Shown here piece after piece: positions 11,262-23,590 of a DNA stretch of 64,000 bases; position 1 is the first letter of the stretch; every line of letters starts with the position of its first letter. Where the stretch lies: the NCBI GenBank assembly GCA_918026815.1, contig CAKJVC010000148.1, forward strand, positions 1 to 64,000. Direction: 5' to 3'. Source of the stretch: Chalara sp. BL73 (lineage: Eukaryota; Ascomycota; Leotiomycetes; Helotiales). Under the pieces are notes generated by a model. That model made no database searches, was not told the origin of the DNA, and saw only the letters and a program-made list of their open reading frames with translations. Made by a program: the position numbers and the translations under genes.

Positions 11262-13597
11262 ATGGCTGAGACCATGATGCACCCTTTTGAAGGAGGGGGT
11301 TCTGTTCAAAGCAGTGCCCAGGGGTTCCGACTAATGGAGAAGACGGCCCACAGCTTATATCAAAGAACCTGTCCTTCCTCTCAAATCCATTCTGAAGATT
11401 CCGCTCCAACACAACCACCAGACTTCAGCGTACTTGCTGACCCAGCGACATCTACAATGCGCTCACCAGGCGCTTCGGTTCTGTCTAGTGGTTGCAGCAT
11501 TGATCGAAATACATCTGCAGCATCACGACGATCTGTCAAGGTCATGAAGAACCTTCTTCCACTTAAGCTTTCGTCCCCTCAACTTGTAAAGCAATCACCA
11601 CCAATTCCACCTTTAACCCATACATCAACATTTGGAGTCACAATTCCTCAATTGCCACACGGTCAAGCAGCATCACAGCACGGAACACAAACGAAAGTCT
11701 CTAATACTGCACGTTTGCCGATCAAGATACGACCAGATAAATATCGTGATACACCATTCTACACAGAAGTTGGCTCTCCGGTACCTGACCGCGCATATCA
11801 TTTCGATGACGACGTCTGCTTGAGTTGTTCTCCGACCGGATCTTCCTGTGACGAGTCGTGTATTTTCCAGGACTATGCAAGCTCGAGCGACAGTGACTAC
11901 GAACCTGACGAGGACACATCCTATCATGGTCTGGGATTTGACTTCGGGGCAGTGGAGCCTCAAAAGCGCCCTCGGCCTAAAAGCTCAGATTTGTCCTTCA
12001 AATGCCGAGGAGAGGCTTCTTCATACGGCACATCAATGTTCCCTGACGAAGCTGCTTGGCTGAGTAGTTCTATACCTCGAACGGATATTACAGCGACTGA
12101 GAGCCTCCCGCACCTCCCGTTGAAACACAACTCGATTGATCGTGATGCGGAAGGATGGTTGAGCGAAGCTAGTAGCTGTGAAGACGATGACGAACTTGTA
12201 TGTTAAGAACACTTGACTCATGATCTTGGCTTATATTTCTAGGGATGTGCAACAGCCTTAACTTTACCGACAGTTCTAGCACCTGCCAGGGCCCATGTGA
12301 TTGATGTTAATCTTCATCCAGTATCTCTATCATTGAACATCCCACCGAGATCTTCATCGCTTATCAACCATGATGCCGGTAGGAAAAGCAGGATGACTTT
12401 CAGAGACAATCCCACTCCCGACACACCCCATTGGAATCCTCTACCATTAATTCCTCCAGACTGGAAAACCAATGATGGCTCAAACACAGCAACGATTCAG
12501 CACAGTCAACAAATCCCGCCAAATATTCTTTGTGAACAATTTGATCTAGCGAGAGCAAGTCCACCAGTCTCTCCAAAGGAACAATTTCAGTGGGATGATA
12601 TCTTGGCAAGCCAAGTATACGGATCACTACCCGCAAGTGATCCTTCAAGAAACACTAGCTTTCGGACATATTCAAGTGCTTCTAATACCACACAGTCGCC
12701 TACCAACTCATTTGCAAGCTTGATATCAATCATGGAGGATTGCATCGTAAACTTTCCTTCAGCTCTTCTACTGCCAGTATGTGAATACTTATCTAGGCTC
12801 TTTCTACTGTAAAAGTAGCAAGGCTTCCATTTTACTGTTACTGACGACAGCCACAGGATTCACCTGCCATAGCAGCCATCCGACCACTTCTTCGCGGGTC
12901 TTTGTTCTCATCGCAATCACCTTTGGATCTGGAACAACAGAGATCGCTAGTATCCTTACGATACTCAGATGGCGTCGACCGGCGACCGGAACGTGGTCTT
13001 ATCAGTCATAAGCTAAGGCCCGATACTTCTCGAGGTCTTCAGAGATCAATATCTCTTTCAACACTCTCTACGTTTCGAACAGTGCAAATGAAGCCTCGAT
13101 CTGTGAACACTTTTGGGCCATATAGCACATCATCTGCACAGCATTTTTCGACCACTCCGACTGATCGGAAGCTGCAAAATATCTTCCCAGACTCGAGCTC
13201 TTTCCACAGAGCTGCACTCTATTCGCACATTCTTGCCTACACCTTCCTCGATACACTCACATCGCCTCAGGGCATACTCGCCACAACCTCATATGCGTTG
13301 CCGTCAAAGGTAATCGAGGTCCTTGGAGCGCCACCTGTAGCTGCTCGACCAGCACGGGTCAATATTCAGAATGGAGTGGTAGTGTACCATGAAAGTAGTG
13401 GAGGGGTCGAGTTGTGTCGAGTTGAGTATCTTCTCCATCAGGCCAAGGGATGTATCAGATGGCTCATAGCGGAGATGGACAGTCCCAAAATTCATCATAA
13501 CCACGAAAAGCCCAGCGATAACCTTGACGAACTGGTTCTCCGAGCACTTATCGAAGTCGTCAGAGGGTGCGAGCAAGATCTATCTATGTATTTCTAA
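11262..13597 (+). CDS. Hypothetical protein, 736 aa, low-complexity with conserved C-terminal block
   Basis: Three exons: 11262-12197, 12243-12776 and 12857-13597, with GT-AG introns of 45 and 80 nt, all phase 0. ATG 11262 is preceded by a TATA-poor, stop-bounded leader. Residues 1-470 are Ser/Pro/Thr-rich and probably disordered, with an acidic cluster (SSSDSDYEPDEDTSYHG). The last ~150 residues look folded (RAALYSHILAYTFLDTLTSP, then VEYLLHQAKGCIRWLIAEMD, then ELVLRALIEVVRGCEQDLS) and are probably helical. No named domain is recognised. The overall style resembles uncharacterised filamentous-fungal regulatory or scaffold proteins, but no function should be assigned. Confidence 0.75.
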
Positions 13598-14323
13598 ACT
13601 AGGTTTCTCCTCCTATCGGCGCCGGGTCTCATCTTTTGTGGATATATAATGCGAGTTGATGAAGGGGTATTTTCATCAAATACTCCGCTCTTTCGCCCTT
13701 TTCTTGTCTCCTTAAGTACAAATCTTGGTTTCATATGAGCGTTTTGATCGATATTAGTCGAGTTACATTGGCGAGTAAATGCAAGACTATTTCATAGTCT
13801 CGAAACTTATAGAATATCAGCTTGATATATTACTACTATACAACCTGTCACCAGAAAGCTTTTTAGCCTGTCTACGTTCATAGTCGAGCTATCAATAATG
13901 GCTCTCATTGATGTTCAAACCACCTATATCTCACGTGACACATGGCTCAACGACCACAATCAATCTAAGAGTGCTGACAGCAATTTGGAAGCTACAAATG
14001 GCTCTTTCATTAACTTTGTATATTACCACTCAATAATTTCATTCATCGACGTGCAGAAGGATAATTTGAGTCGATATAATTCCATATTAACTAATAATCG
14101 ACCAGGATGCCACCTGCCGAAGGTGGGCAGGCGGGGCGCTTGCCGATGACGATAGTGAGGTGCTCATCCATAAACGAAAAGTTCCATTTCGCTACATAGA
14201 ATATCATTCTCTCCTGAAACACAAAGAATTTTCAAAAGTACACAAACTTTAGATCTTACACAGTGAGCTACCCAGCTCATCCTTACGCTCAATTCTAGGT
14301 ACTAATACCACCAGCTATCAAAA
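13598..14323. other. Intergenic, nothing recognised
   Basis: About 730 bp, A+T-rich, between two co-oriented genes. It includes the 3' flank of the 736-aa protein gene and the promoter of the aldo-keto reductase. An 83-codon frame at 13898-14149 lacks any coding support. Confidence 0.5.
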
Positions 14324-15483
14324 ATGCCCGCGCAAGGCTTCCCTCAAACCGGCAAACGGTTCGAGCCCAAGAACATGCTCTTCCGCTACTTGGGCGACAC
14401 TGGCTTGAAAGTTTCAGTCCTGGGCCTGGGGGGCTGGCTCACCTACGGGAGCGACAACGGCGTCAAGGAAGTCGAGCAAACCGCTGCCTGCCTGCAAGAA
14501 GCATGGGACCATGGTATCAACTTCTTTGATACAGCGGAGATCTATGCCGAGGGGCAATCTGAGATCATCATGGGCAAGGCGCTGAAAAAGTGTGGCTTTG
14601 AGAGGGATGATTACGTGATTACTACAAAGTTGCATTTTGGTGACGGTAAGTCAAGCGGAAAGAGTAAGAGTGGGATGGGTTTGAAGGGGAAGGCTAACGA
14701 GGCACAGGAAATGCCTTCCCTAACAACCATGGATTATCGCGGAAGCACATCATCGAGGGTATGAAGCGCTCCCTTAAGCGTCTAGATCTCGAGTCCGTCG
14801 ATGTGGTCTACGCCCACCGCGCTGATTTCTGGAACACGCCGATGGAAGAGACGGTCCGCGCCTTCAACGCCATCATCGATGGAGGTCAAGCGCACTACTG
14901 GGGAACCTCAGAATGGAGTGCCTTCGAGATCGAGCACGCCAAACATGTCGCTACCCGCTTCGGTCTGCAAGGGCCCGTCGTGGAACAGCCACAATACAAC
15001 ATGTTCGTGCGTGAACGCTTCGAGAACGAATACGCGCCGCTCTACAAGCTCTATAACTACGGTACTACCATCTGGTCACCGCTGTACCAAGGAATACTCA
15101 CAGGCAAATACAATGACGGCATTCCAGCCGACTCCCGCTACGCAACCGTATCTAGGGGCGAGGCATCCAAATTCGACAACCCTGAAACCAAAGCGCAAAT
15201 CGAGAAAGTAAGAAAGCTAACGTCTATCGCCGAGAAGCTCGGAGGAAACGTCGGTTCCTTGGCTTTGGCGTGGGTGATCAAGAATCCTCACGTGTCTGTT
15301 GCGATTCTGGGTGCGACGAAAGCAGAGCAAATCACCGAGAACGTCAAGGCTCTGGAGATCTTGCCCAAGTTGACTACTGATATCTTGAAGGAGATCGAGG
15401 AGATCCTCGAGAACAAGCCAAAGGCTCTTGGAACGCTACCCGCTACGCGAGACCAGTTCACTTTTAACAAGGCGCTACAATAG
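14324..15483 (+). CDS. Aldo-keto reductase, K+-channel beta-subunit-like (AKR6 type)
   Basis: A cytosolic NADPH-dependent oxidoreductase with a TIM-barrel fold; the physiological substrate is unknown. Exons are 14324-14645 and 14708-15483 with a 62-nt GT-AG intron; the product is 365 aa, normal for the family. Motifs include [20 protein letters not shown] at the first strand, [12 protein letters not shown] (catalytic Asp and Tyr), VITTKLHFG (catalytic Lys), VVYAHRAD (His), and [16 protein letters not shown] for NADP binding. All four catalytic tetrad residues are present, so it should be active. The match is closest to fungal voltage-gated K+ channel beta-like proteins; a channel partner is not implied in fungi. 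The GMC oxidoreductase follows on the same strand after about 550 bp, which does not by itself argue for joint function. Confidence 0.93.
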
Positions 15484-16033
15484 AGGTTAAGTACGGCCCA
15501 TGACACAGGCTCTTAACAATAAAGCAGAATACATATAAATAATGTAGATATAAAAGCAATAGATTATTCTGGGATGCGCCATCCAAAATTTTGCCTCAAA
15601 GAGAAGCATATTTCCATCGAATAATTCTTGCTGCTCCGTCAATCTTCCAACACTCTTCTGCTTTTGATGGTCAAACCCGCCTAAGCTCCCACTTTATCTG
15701 CACATATATCTCTTGGCTCAATCGCGATGCTAGGCTCTCCATTGGAAGAAGCACTTCTCAACCCATGCAAGTGTAAGCATAAGCCTCCAAGCAGAGAAGT
15801 GCCATTGCTGAATGATTCAGCCTAAAGAGCCTATAGCATGGCAAAGAACCATTTTACAAAAAAAAAAAATTGCATTCCCATCCCCCGCATGTATTAGATA
15901 ATCACGCGTGAGGAGATCTCACATCCATAATTTAAAAAGTGCATCTTTTCCCCCCACGCAAGTTTCCTCCACGCAAGTCTAGTTATAGAAAAACCCGAAA
16001 AAAAAAAATCGATTGAGATCTGTAACAAACAAG
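15484..16033. other. Intergenic
   Basis: About 550 bp between the aldo-keto reductase and the GMC oxidoreductase. It holds short A-runs near 15860 and 16000 and otherwise nothing recognisable. It should contain the terminator of the first gene and the promoter of the second. Confidence 0.5.
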
Positions 16034-18383
16034 ATGCGTTTCCTTTCACCAAGGTATCTCTCAATCGCTCTCGCGGCTTTAGAAGCCAGGGTCCGCGCGC
16101 TTCCAAGTTCGATATACGCAGCACAACACTTTACTCGTGCAGAGGATATCGAAGCTTCATATGACTATGTAATTATCGGCGGCGGAACAGCTGGGTTAAC
16201 AGTCGCAGATCGATTGACCGAAGACCCTAAAAGTACGTTCTTCAGATATCGCTGAAAAGCAAGGACCCTAGCTGACAGACGTGAAGCAACCGTCCTGGTA
16301 GTGGAATACGGCTACTTCCAGCCACCCATAGATCCCGACTTCTGGATCCCGGGCGGCTGTACGGGCTCCTCCCTTTCCCGCCTCGCGTTCCCCATCAAGC
16401 TACGCTATGCGAGATTGAAAAACATAAAATAGAAAGGGAACGTAGTTCCTTGACTGACAGCTAATAGTCTCTATAGGGCGACCAGGCGCGATCCCACGTT
16501 CCTACTTCTACAACATCACGGCAATCGGCACGAAACCCATCTCCGTCCTCGCAGGCTGCGCCGTAGGGGGCAGTTCCGCCGTAAATGCCATGGTGTTCAT
16601 GCGCGGTACATCGGAAGACTATGATCGATGGGCTACTCTCGGAGGTGAAGGCTCGACCTGGAACTGGAAAGGCCTGCTTCCATATTTCAAGAAGGTAAGC
16701 CCAGTTTTGAACGAAAAGTGTTTGAGGATATGAGGCTGAAAAGAACACAAGGCGGCGAACTTCACGCCCCCGAGGAAGGAGCTAGTGGAGGAATTCGGGA
16801 TCAAGTATGATGAGGAGCGGTCTTGGGGCCAAAGGGGGCCGATCGAGGCCAGTTTCCCGAGTTTTCTGTATCCGGGGCTGAGTAAGTAACCGGCTGATCT
16901 CAAAGCTTTCAGGTTTGTGATGTTTATATATCCCAGAAACCATGCTCAATGCCTGGAAATCCGTTCCCGGCGTAAACGTCCCTACCGATGGTTCCGCTGG
17001 CGAAGCAGGCCTCATCTGGGTCCCCACATCCCTCAACCCCAAAAACGTGACGAGATCTTATGCTCGACCCGGACACTACGAGCGCGTGAAAAGCCGGCCG
17101 AACTACCATCTCCTAACCGGGCATGGGGCTAACAAAATCGAGTTCAGTGATCAAAATGGAACGATTTTAGCACATAGTGTGATCATCACCCCTCGCGATG
17201 GAAACGGGACTTCCTCAGAGGTGTTGGCGAATAGAGAGATCATCCTCTCCGCGGGTGCAATAAACAGCCCGTACATCCTCTTTCTAAGCGGAATCGGCGA
17301 TCGAGCTGTCATCGAGAAGGCTGGGATACGGACGGTGCGGCATATCCCCGGCGTGGGCCACAATTTGCATGATCATTCTTGGTTTTCTGCGTCGTGGCGA
17401 TGTGAGTTTTTCGTTATGCGTTACCGTATGGAAAGGGTTCTGAGAATTTATAGTTCAAAATGATGTCTTTCCCAGCCCGGGACTGCTTTCATCTAATGCG
17501 ACCTTCGAGGCTTGGGCAAGAGAGTTGTGGAATCAGAACAGGACAGGCACGTGCTTCCCACCTTTGCTAAACTGGAGAAGCTCACAATTTCGAAGGCCCT
17601 TATTCCATCATCGGCGCCAACGCGATGGCGATGCTCCCGCTTTCCGTTCTCGCACCGAACGAGTACGAAACACTGGCGTCCGACCTCGAGGCACAAGATC
17701 CTGCAGCCTATCTACCGCCAGGAACAGACGCGTCGATCATCAAGGGCTATGCAGCGCAACAACGAACAATGGCCGCCGCAATCCGCTCAAACAATACAGC
17801 CTTCATCCAGTTCCCGTTGTCGGGTGCAGCAGGCGGCACGCTATTTAACATGCACCCGCTCTCTCGGGGCTCCGTCACCCTGAACACTTCCTACCCGCTC
17901 AGTGGTCCAGTGGTAAACTATCGTGCATTGAGTAACCCCCTGGATACACATATAAACATCGTGCTCCTCCAGGGCGTCAGAAATTACTTCGCTCTGCCTG
18001 CCCTTGAGGCCCTCGCGCCTATCGAGGTTGCTCCCGGAGCAAACGTCACGAGTTTCGATGCCATGGCCGAGTTTATCTCACGAACGTTAGGCCCGAGCGC
18101 ATATCATAACGTGGGCACATGCGCTAAGATGCCTCTAGAATTTGGGGGCGTTGTGGATGAAAGCCTGAAAGTCCATGGGTTGAGGAAGCTAAGAGTTGTG
18201 GATGCGAGTGTGATTCCGATATTGGTCGGTGGGACAACACAAAGCACTGTTTACGCACTTGCGGAAAAGGTAAGTGATCGCTCTTGAGCGTAGATGCTTT
18301 GTTTTTAGCGCTGCTGAAAAGATTCGCGGGCTAATATTTGTGTTTAGGCTGCAGATCTGATCAAAAATGAAACAAAGGGTTGA
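16034..18383 (+). CDS. GMC (glucose-methanol-choline) oxidoreductase, FAD-dependent
   Basis: A flavoprotein alcohol/aldehyde oxidase or dehydrogenase. Exons: 16034-16232, 16287-16358, 16477-16694, 16752-16881, 16937-17401, 17454-17546, 17596-18269, 18348-18383; 628 aa in frame throughout. A hydrophobic N-terminus may be a signal peptide. The FAD-binding motif is YVIIGGGTAGLTVADRL; the second GMC signature region contains GCAVGGSSAVNAM; SAGAINSPYILFLSGIG is signature 2; the C-terminus has YHNVGTC with the first catalytic His. The second active-site position, normally His or Asn (PG-H/N-xQ), is Thr here (VGGTTQSTVYA), so activity may be altered or lost. Intron 6 (17547-17595) has a GC donor (ACAG|GCACGT), needed to join NRTG-PYSIIGAN. 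Intron 2 (16359-16476, 118 nt) is the least certain boundary. Confidence 0.88.
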
Positions 18384-18569
18384 AGGATGTGCATCATAAT
18401 ATTTTAAAGGTAGGAAAAGCATATTAAACATGTGAATCGCAAAGTGATAAATAATTACTGTTCGAAACATCAAACACTAATGGATTATGCAATGCAAGAC
18501 TCCTACACTATCTTTGAAATATTTCACTTCAAATGTCAAGACTAAAATGTCCAAATTTTAGCGACGGAT

Positions 18570-21341
18570 CTAGCTGAAATCGTACCAAGACTCGTTATAG
18601 TTCTCTGGGATCATGATGTACGTTGATCTGCTCCATACATCCAAGTTGGCAAAGTAGTCCGTGTCAGGGCTACACACCTCATCCACACAAGGGCAGGCTT
18701 CATCAGTGACATCAAAGAACCTTCCACACTCGCAGAAAAGAGCCATCATAGAATCTTCAACCAAAGGAATAGAAATTGTTCCTCCATTTGACAGTCCATC
18801 TAAAAGAGAACGCATGTCAAAATATCTAGAAATCCATGGATCTTCTTCTGTCAGTCGACGGTATGTGGCGAGCTCTGTCTGGATCGCGGCCCATAGAATG
18901 CCGATGGTCTTGCTTCCACCGTAGAAATTGCCCGTGGTTGGCTTTGAATGTTGGCATAGCTCTTCGTCTACTTCGCCATCGGACTCATCACCTTCAGTGT
19001 CTGAGCTTTTGCTCAACTCATCATCACTGATCTCGATAAAAATTCGAAAGTCGTCTATTCTTTCATTTCTGCGACGAGATGGCTTGGATCTGTCTCGTCG
19101 TTCATCTCTAGCATGACGCAGCAATGTGCACAACGCTTTCCAGCCAAGTGCAGAATCTTCGGTCCATCCTGTCAGGAGTGATTCTGGGACACGTTCCGAT
19201 AGCTCAAAGGGATCTAAGAGCTCATGGCTGCATTCTGTGGCATTATCCCGGTTTCTTAAAGCATCCAAGGAAATGTGCGCCTTCAGCTGAGGATCTGCGC
19301 CATTAGCCAGAAGGCAAGTCAAGCAAGCAAGCATTCCAAATAAATTCTCGCCTGGGCAACCACTTCTTGCAAGGTAGAAAGCGATTAAAACGAGCGTGTG
19401 TAATGGCCTCAAACGCAGTTCCTTCCCACAAGCCTGACATTTTTTGATAAACAAGCCACTCGGGTGGTCTATATCAGGCGCAAAAACAGGTCCATAAACT
19501 CGCCCAATACTATGACACACAGCTTGAGCGGAGGTGTGGCAGAACATGTGCTTCCACTCGAGCGGTATCCTAGGCTGTCCTTCCGCGAAGAGCTCGCGGA
19601 CACATGGCGAGTCTGCATCCCAACGTCCGCAAATGTCCACTTCTTCACCCGTGAACCGCTTCATCTTTGCCAAATTGTCGTCTACAATGAAGGGGAGGCA
19701 GCTTGTATGTGACTTCAGGATTGTCAACATGAGGTTGTCCAGTACGGTGTGCCCATGATCGTTGACAAAAAGTCTCTGTACATTATTATTTTCGGCAATA
19801 CTATTCAAAGCAGCATCGAGAAGGTTGCAGCAGGCTTTTGATCCATCAAGAAAAGATGTCAGAAGATGCAGCGGGTATATTCCAGTATTTTCTAGATTAG
19901 TTTTTGCTACTTTGGGAAGCAGTCTCCAGAATACATCTTCATTTCGAGCCACAATACTGAAACCAAAGCTTTCTTGGAGGAGTTCTTTCTGCGAATGGCG
20001 AGTGGCTTTAACAATTCGCGCCATAGCCATAGGTATCTCTTCGGGCTTGAGGTTGCTGAATTCGTTGCTTTCTAGAGCTTTTTGCAATCGCTCCTCAAAG
20101 GTCCGTCTGTCTCCATTGGGTGACCACCTTCCTAGGCTCTCCTCTCCATCTGGACCTAATATGGAGTCTTCCTCGTCATCAGAGAACTCTTCACCATCAT
20201 ACCGATTTCGAATGGCAGCATGAATTGTCCACCTGCACAAAGGCGGAGGCTTCGTGCTTAACCTCGCAAGAATAATGGCAGTATCTTCAGATGCAGGAGT
20301 GTCGACGTTTAGAGGTGTTCCAAAAATAGACCTTGGAGTGTTTCCGGCCGATCTGTTTGCTTGGTCGCGTTCTCGAAACTGGTCAAACTCAAGGAGGTCG
20401 AAATTCCATTCGCGCGGGCCATAACCCCAATACTTAGCTGTCTTAAATGCAAAGAGCCAAAATTGGTAGAGATATGTAGTCAGCATCCTATAAAATGTGT
20501 CAGGAGAATTGAAGGAATAATTTAGGAGGCATCTAAAAGCTCTTTAAGTTACCTTTTTTCGACTTTACCCATCTGCTTCATCAGATCTTCATGTTTTGCT
20601 TGGACAAATAGGCGAGCACGATTTTCAAGCTCCATATTTCTGATTGCCAATGTTGTCGGAGTAGGATGATCTTTAGGTGATACAGTGTTGTTTGGGGAGC
20701 AGATATTTGAGGACGTTGAGTTCGATACCTTAAGGAGAGTAGGGGTCGGTGGGAATATGGGAGAAGCATGGTCGATAATAGGGGAGGATGACTTGAAAGC
20801 ACGATATGGCAAATTCCATGTTATGAACCTAGCAGTTCAGCGTTAGGTAAGGCGACTCAAGCGGAGGCTAATTGGTGAAGGACTTACACATTGTTCCCGA
20901 GTTGTGTATTATTATCGGCAGCTTCTTTTTTCTTCTCCCCCGTACTGATGTGCCTTCTGATCCGCTTCTTATCAATGGCGTAGCCTTTGTAAGTGACATC
21001 TGGTGTTGACATGGAATTCTCCCTGAGACGTTTTCCAAGTGCGACGATGGCGGCATCTTTTACAGAAGAAGGTATGTTCTTGGTAACACCCCATTGGCCA
21101 AGGTAGTACTTATAAGTATGTTCACTGGCCGTCAGGATTGGTTAGCCTTTGAAAGTGTGCAAGAATTGATGAGAACCCACACAGCATGGAAATCGTACTG
21201 ATTCCGCATAATGTCAATAAGAGTTGTTAAGGGCATATCTTGACGGATGTATAGATCCAAGATTATAGGCTTGAAGTGCCCCCATCTCTCAGCCTGCGAT
21301 ACTGAGGATGTAGCCAAGCCTTGAGCATAAATGCGATCCAT
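18570..21341 (-). CDS. Clr5-domain protein with long C-terminal region
   Basis: Four exons: 21341-21181, 21124-20888, 20828-20553, 20487-18570, with 56-65 nt GT-AG introns; 863 aa. ATG 21341 (MDRIYAQGL) is the first in-frame ATG. Residues ~20-75 form the fungal Clr5 domain: ERWGHFKPIILDLYI, PLTTLIDIMRNQYDFHA, then TYKYYLGQWGVTKN. A basic segment follows (KKRIRRH). The long last exon has helical repeats suggestive of degenerate ankyrins (TGIYPLHLLTSFLDG; HGHTVLDNLMLTILKS; LTCLLANGADPQLKAHIS) and two Cys-rich spots (KKCQACGKEL; CECGRFFDVTDEACPC). Clr5 domains are common in Pezizomycotina and are putative DNA-binding modules; the function of this protein is unknown. It runs tail-to-tail with the GMC gene, 186 bp apart. 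Confidence 0.85.
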
Positions 21342-22488
21342 CGTTTGGCGGCACTCAAGAACTTTATGGTCGTAGAGCAGTTTGGAAGCCTCTGCAGTGA
21401 AGATAATCGATGGCACGGATATAGATGTCTATATATGGGGGAAGATGTAGTTATATACATTGAACAGGAAAGTATTGTGTCCACCATAGCCTTATATCAT
21501 GTATAAATGAAAGCGGTTCGGATCTCTCTCCTAGGCAGAAGGCAAGGCATTCAAGGTCCTCCAACAAAGGACGACTGGCGAATCAGCAAGCCTTCACTGG
21601 CGAGACGGTCATAATCATTGGCCTCAGAAACCTAAGTGGGCGAGGCTGCGTAGCCGAATTGGGGATACACGCTGGGATTCCCATCATTGGGCATAGCAGA
21701 CGAACATAGACAGGGGAAAAAAAGGAAGGACCTTTGTAATGGTGGTGCTGCTGGCGCGCTCAGACAAGAGACTGCTCCCTCCTGATGACAAAGGTTGACA
21801 AGCCAATGATGGGGGATTAAGATCTTGGAATGCGTAGCACAGATTCCTTGGCTCCCCTCTTCCATGCAGGTTCACGGCAGCTGCCACCATGCCCCGAGTA
21901 CGCCAACGACGATAATGCCCCATAATAAAAAGGTGACTAGCCTATGGGTAGAAAGGTTGCTGTCCTTAGCCCGGCCGTTGCGTGCGCCATTGATTATTGC
22001 GGTTGGTCCTGCTCCTGGAAACCCTTGGGCTTTCCCCAGCACATTCGTCGACTGGCCAAAGGACATTGAACACATCCAAGATATCTATCCTATGTGTTCC
22101 AGGAAACTTTTGACAAGGGTTCGTGCTCAAAACAACATCCTCCGCTTATGAACGCCGATTGGTCTGCTAATACTGTGATTCATTTCTTATAACGAGCAAT
22201 AAAATTATGCTTAATTCAACCCTGGACGCTAGAATCCTGATGGGCACTTTGCTCGAAGCGTGCACTCGCGGCGTGGCGAAACTCTGTACGCTATTAGAAA
22301 GCGAGAGATGGAATCTTCATTTAGAATGGATATATTAATCATCATCTCGTGATTGTAGAGAAGTTGATCATTGAATTTCCCCCTTCAATCAAATACTTCA
22401 CCTCTGAACACCTCTCGATCTGCTTGCCTTACAAACAGGTGATCCGTCAGTTAAGAACTCAATTAGCGTTTAGCTGTAAGCCACCATC
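21342..22488. other. Intergenic, nothing recognised
   Basis: Shared upstream region (1.1 kb) of the divergent Clr5 gene (-) and the Ser-rich protein gene (+). Open frames on both strands overlap one another and show no domain. No RNA gene or repeat was seen. Confidence 0.5.
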
Positions 22489-23083
22489 ATGACTACGAAG
22501 AGCGTGAGGAGTAGATCGAATTATGGCAGGCAAGTCATCCGTTAGCTAGTGCAACTCGAGACTAACAGGCACTTGTTGCAGGAGCAGTTCCGCACAGGTT
22601 CGGCACCCTCGGTCTATAGCTAGCAAAGACAGGGTCTCCGTCAGCAGCTTAAGCAGTAGTAGTATATCATCAGAAACAAACGAACACTCCTCAACCGCCG
22701 CCTCCAGTAGAACATCAACGTCTACCACAATGCTCCAAACGGCAACATACCAACTTCCAATGTCAAATTACCACGCGGATATCAGCCATGACCTAGAGCA
22801 TGACCTCGCCCATGTCGGTGCACAGTTCAGGTCCCGCTTCCATGCTACGGACGCGCTTTTCCAAGAGACGAGACAGCCGGCTTCATACTGCGCATATCAT
22901 CCCGACTTGCAGGAACAACCGATGTCCGAAATGGAACAAATTAGTGATTATGACGTCCCGTCGTATGTGGATGCTCTCTCCTGCCATCCAAATGTCCGGA
23001 ATGTAACAGCACAAAAAGGGTGCTCATCTGGCCAAACGTGTGAGCTAGGTTGCTTTGGGGCCGCCCTGGCGCCACAGTGCTGA
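22489..23083 (+). CDS. Small Ser-rich hypothetical protein (180 aa)
   Basis: Exons 22489-22529 and 22582-23083. The intron (52 nt) has a strong but non-canonical GC donor, GGCAG|GCAAGT, a branch-like ACTAAC at 22561 and a TTGCAG acceptor; a GT donor three bases on would give an early stop. The N-terminus is basic and Ser/Thr-rich (TKSVRSRSNYGR, then SSLSSSSISSETNEHSS); the middle is a helical block (DISHDLEHDLAHVGAQFRSR), followed by ATDALFQETRQPASY. The C-terminal ~25 residues contain several Cys. It looks like an uncharacterised conserved fungal protein; no function can be assigned. If the GC intron is rejected, the shorter form would start at ATG 22730. Confidence 0.65.
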
Positions 23084-23590
23084 ACTACGACATTGAAGCA
23101 GCCAAAGAGCTATTGATTCTGCGAAAGATTGTAGGCCGGAATACTTGCTATGGTCGTTCAAAGGCTATGAGAGGGTTTTGGGCTCTGTGCCGTACGCATT
23201 GGCGTGGTAATTATGTGTGCTGAGGTACAAGGATGGTTTTCTTGACATATCTTGCATCGTTGGGTTGACGGAAGAATTAGAAGAGTGAGATGACTGATTT
23301 TTGCTGCAGAAGGAGGATGGAGATCTCGTTTTTCATAAGAAGGAGGTGTCACGAACTTTGACAAGTAAACTATCACGTGATTGTCGAATTAGCTTTCCGG
23401 TGTTGCATAACTATGTTCGTCCCTTCAGGGTCCAACGAATACCTAAGCTGATATATTCAAAGAACTGTCCAGATGATTCTCAAATGTCTTAATTCATAAC
23501 TCATAACATGTGGGATGTCCTCCTGTATGTGCCATTGCGGCGACTCCGATATCCTATGCCCATGCCATTATTTTGTGTAAATCTTTTGTC
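23084..23590. other. Intergenic, nothing recognised
   Basis: A 0.5-kb spacer between the convergent Ser-rich protein gene and the OPT transporter. It should contain both transcription terminators; no distinctive element is visible. Confidence 0.5.

Noticed and set aside
14324..18383. Aldo-keto reductase plus GMC oxidoreductase as a biosynthetic cluster
   Set aside because: Only two co-oriented oxidoreductases, with no synthase, transporter or regulator nearby. Proximity alone is not enough.
19762..20223. 153-codon plus-strand frame
   Set aside because: Antisense to the large last exon of the Clr5 protein; no domain, composition of a shadow.
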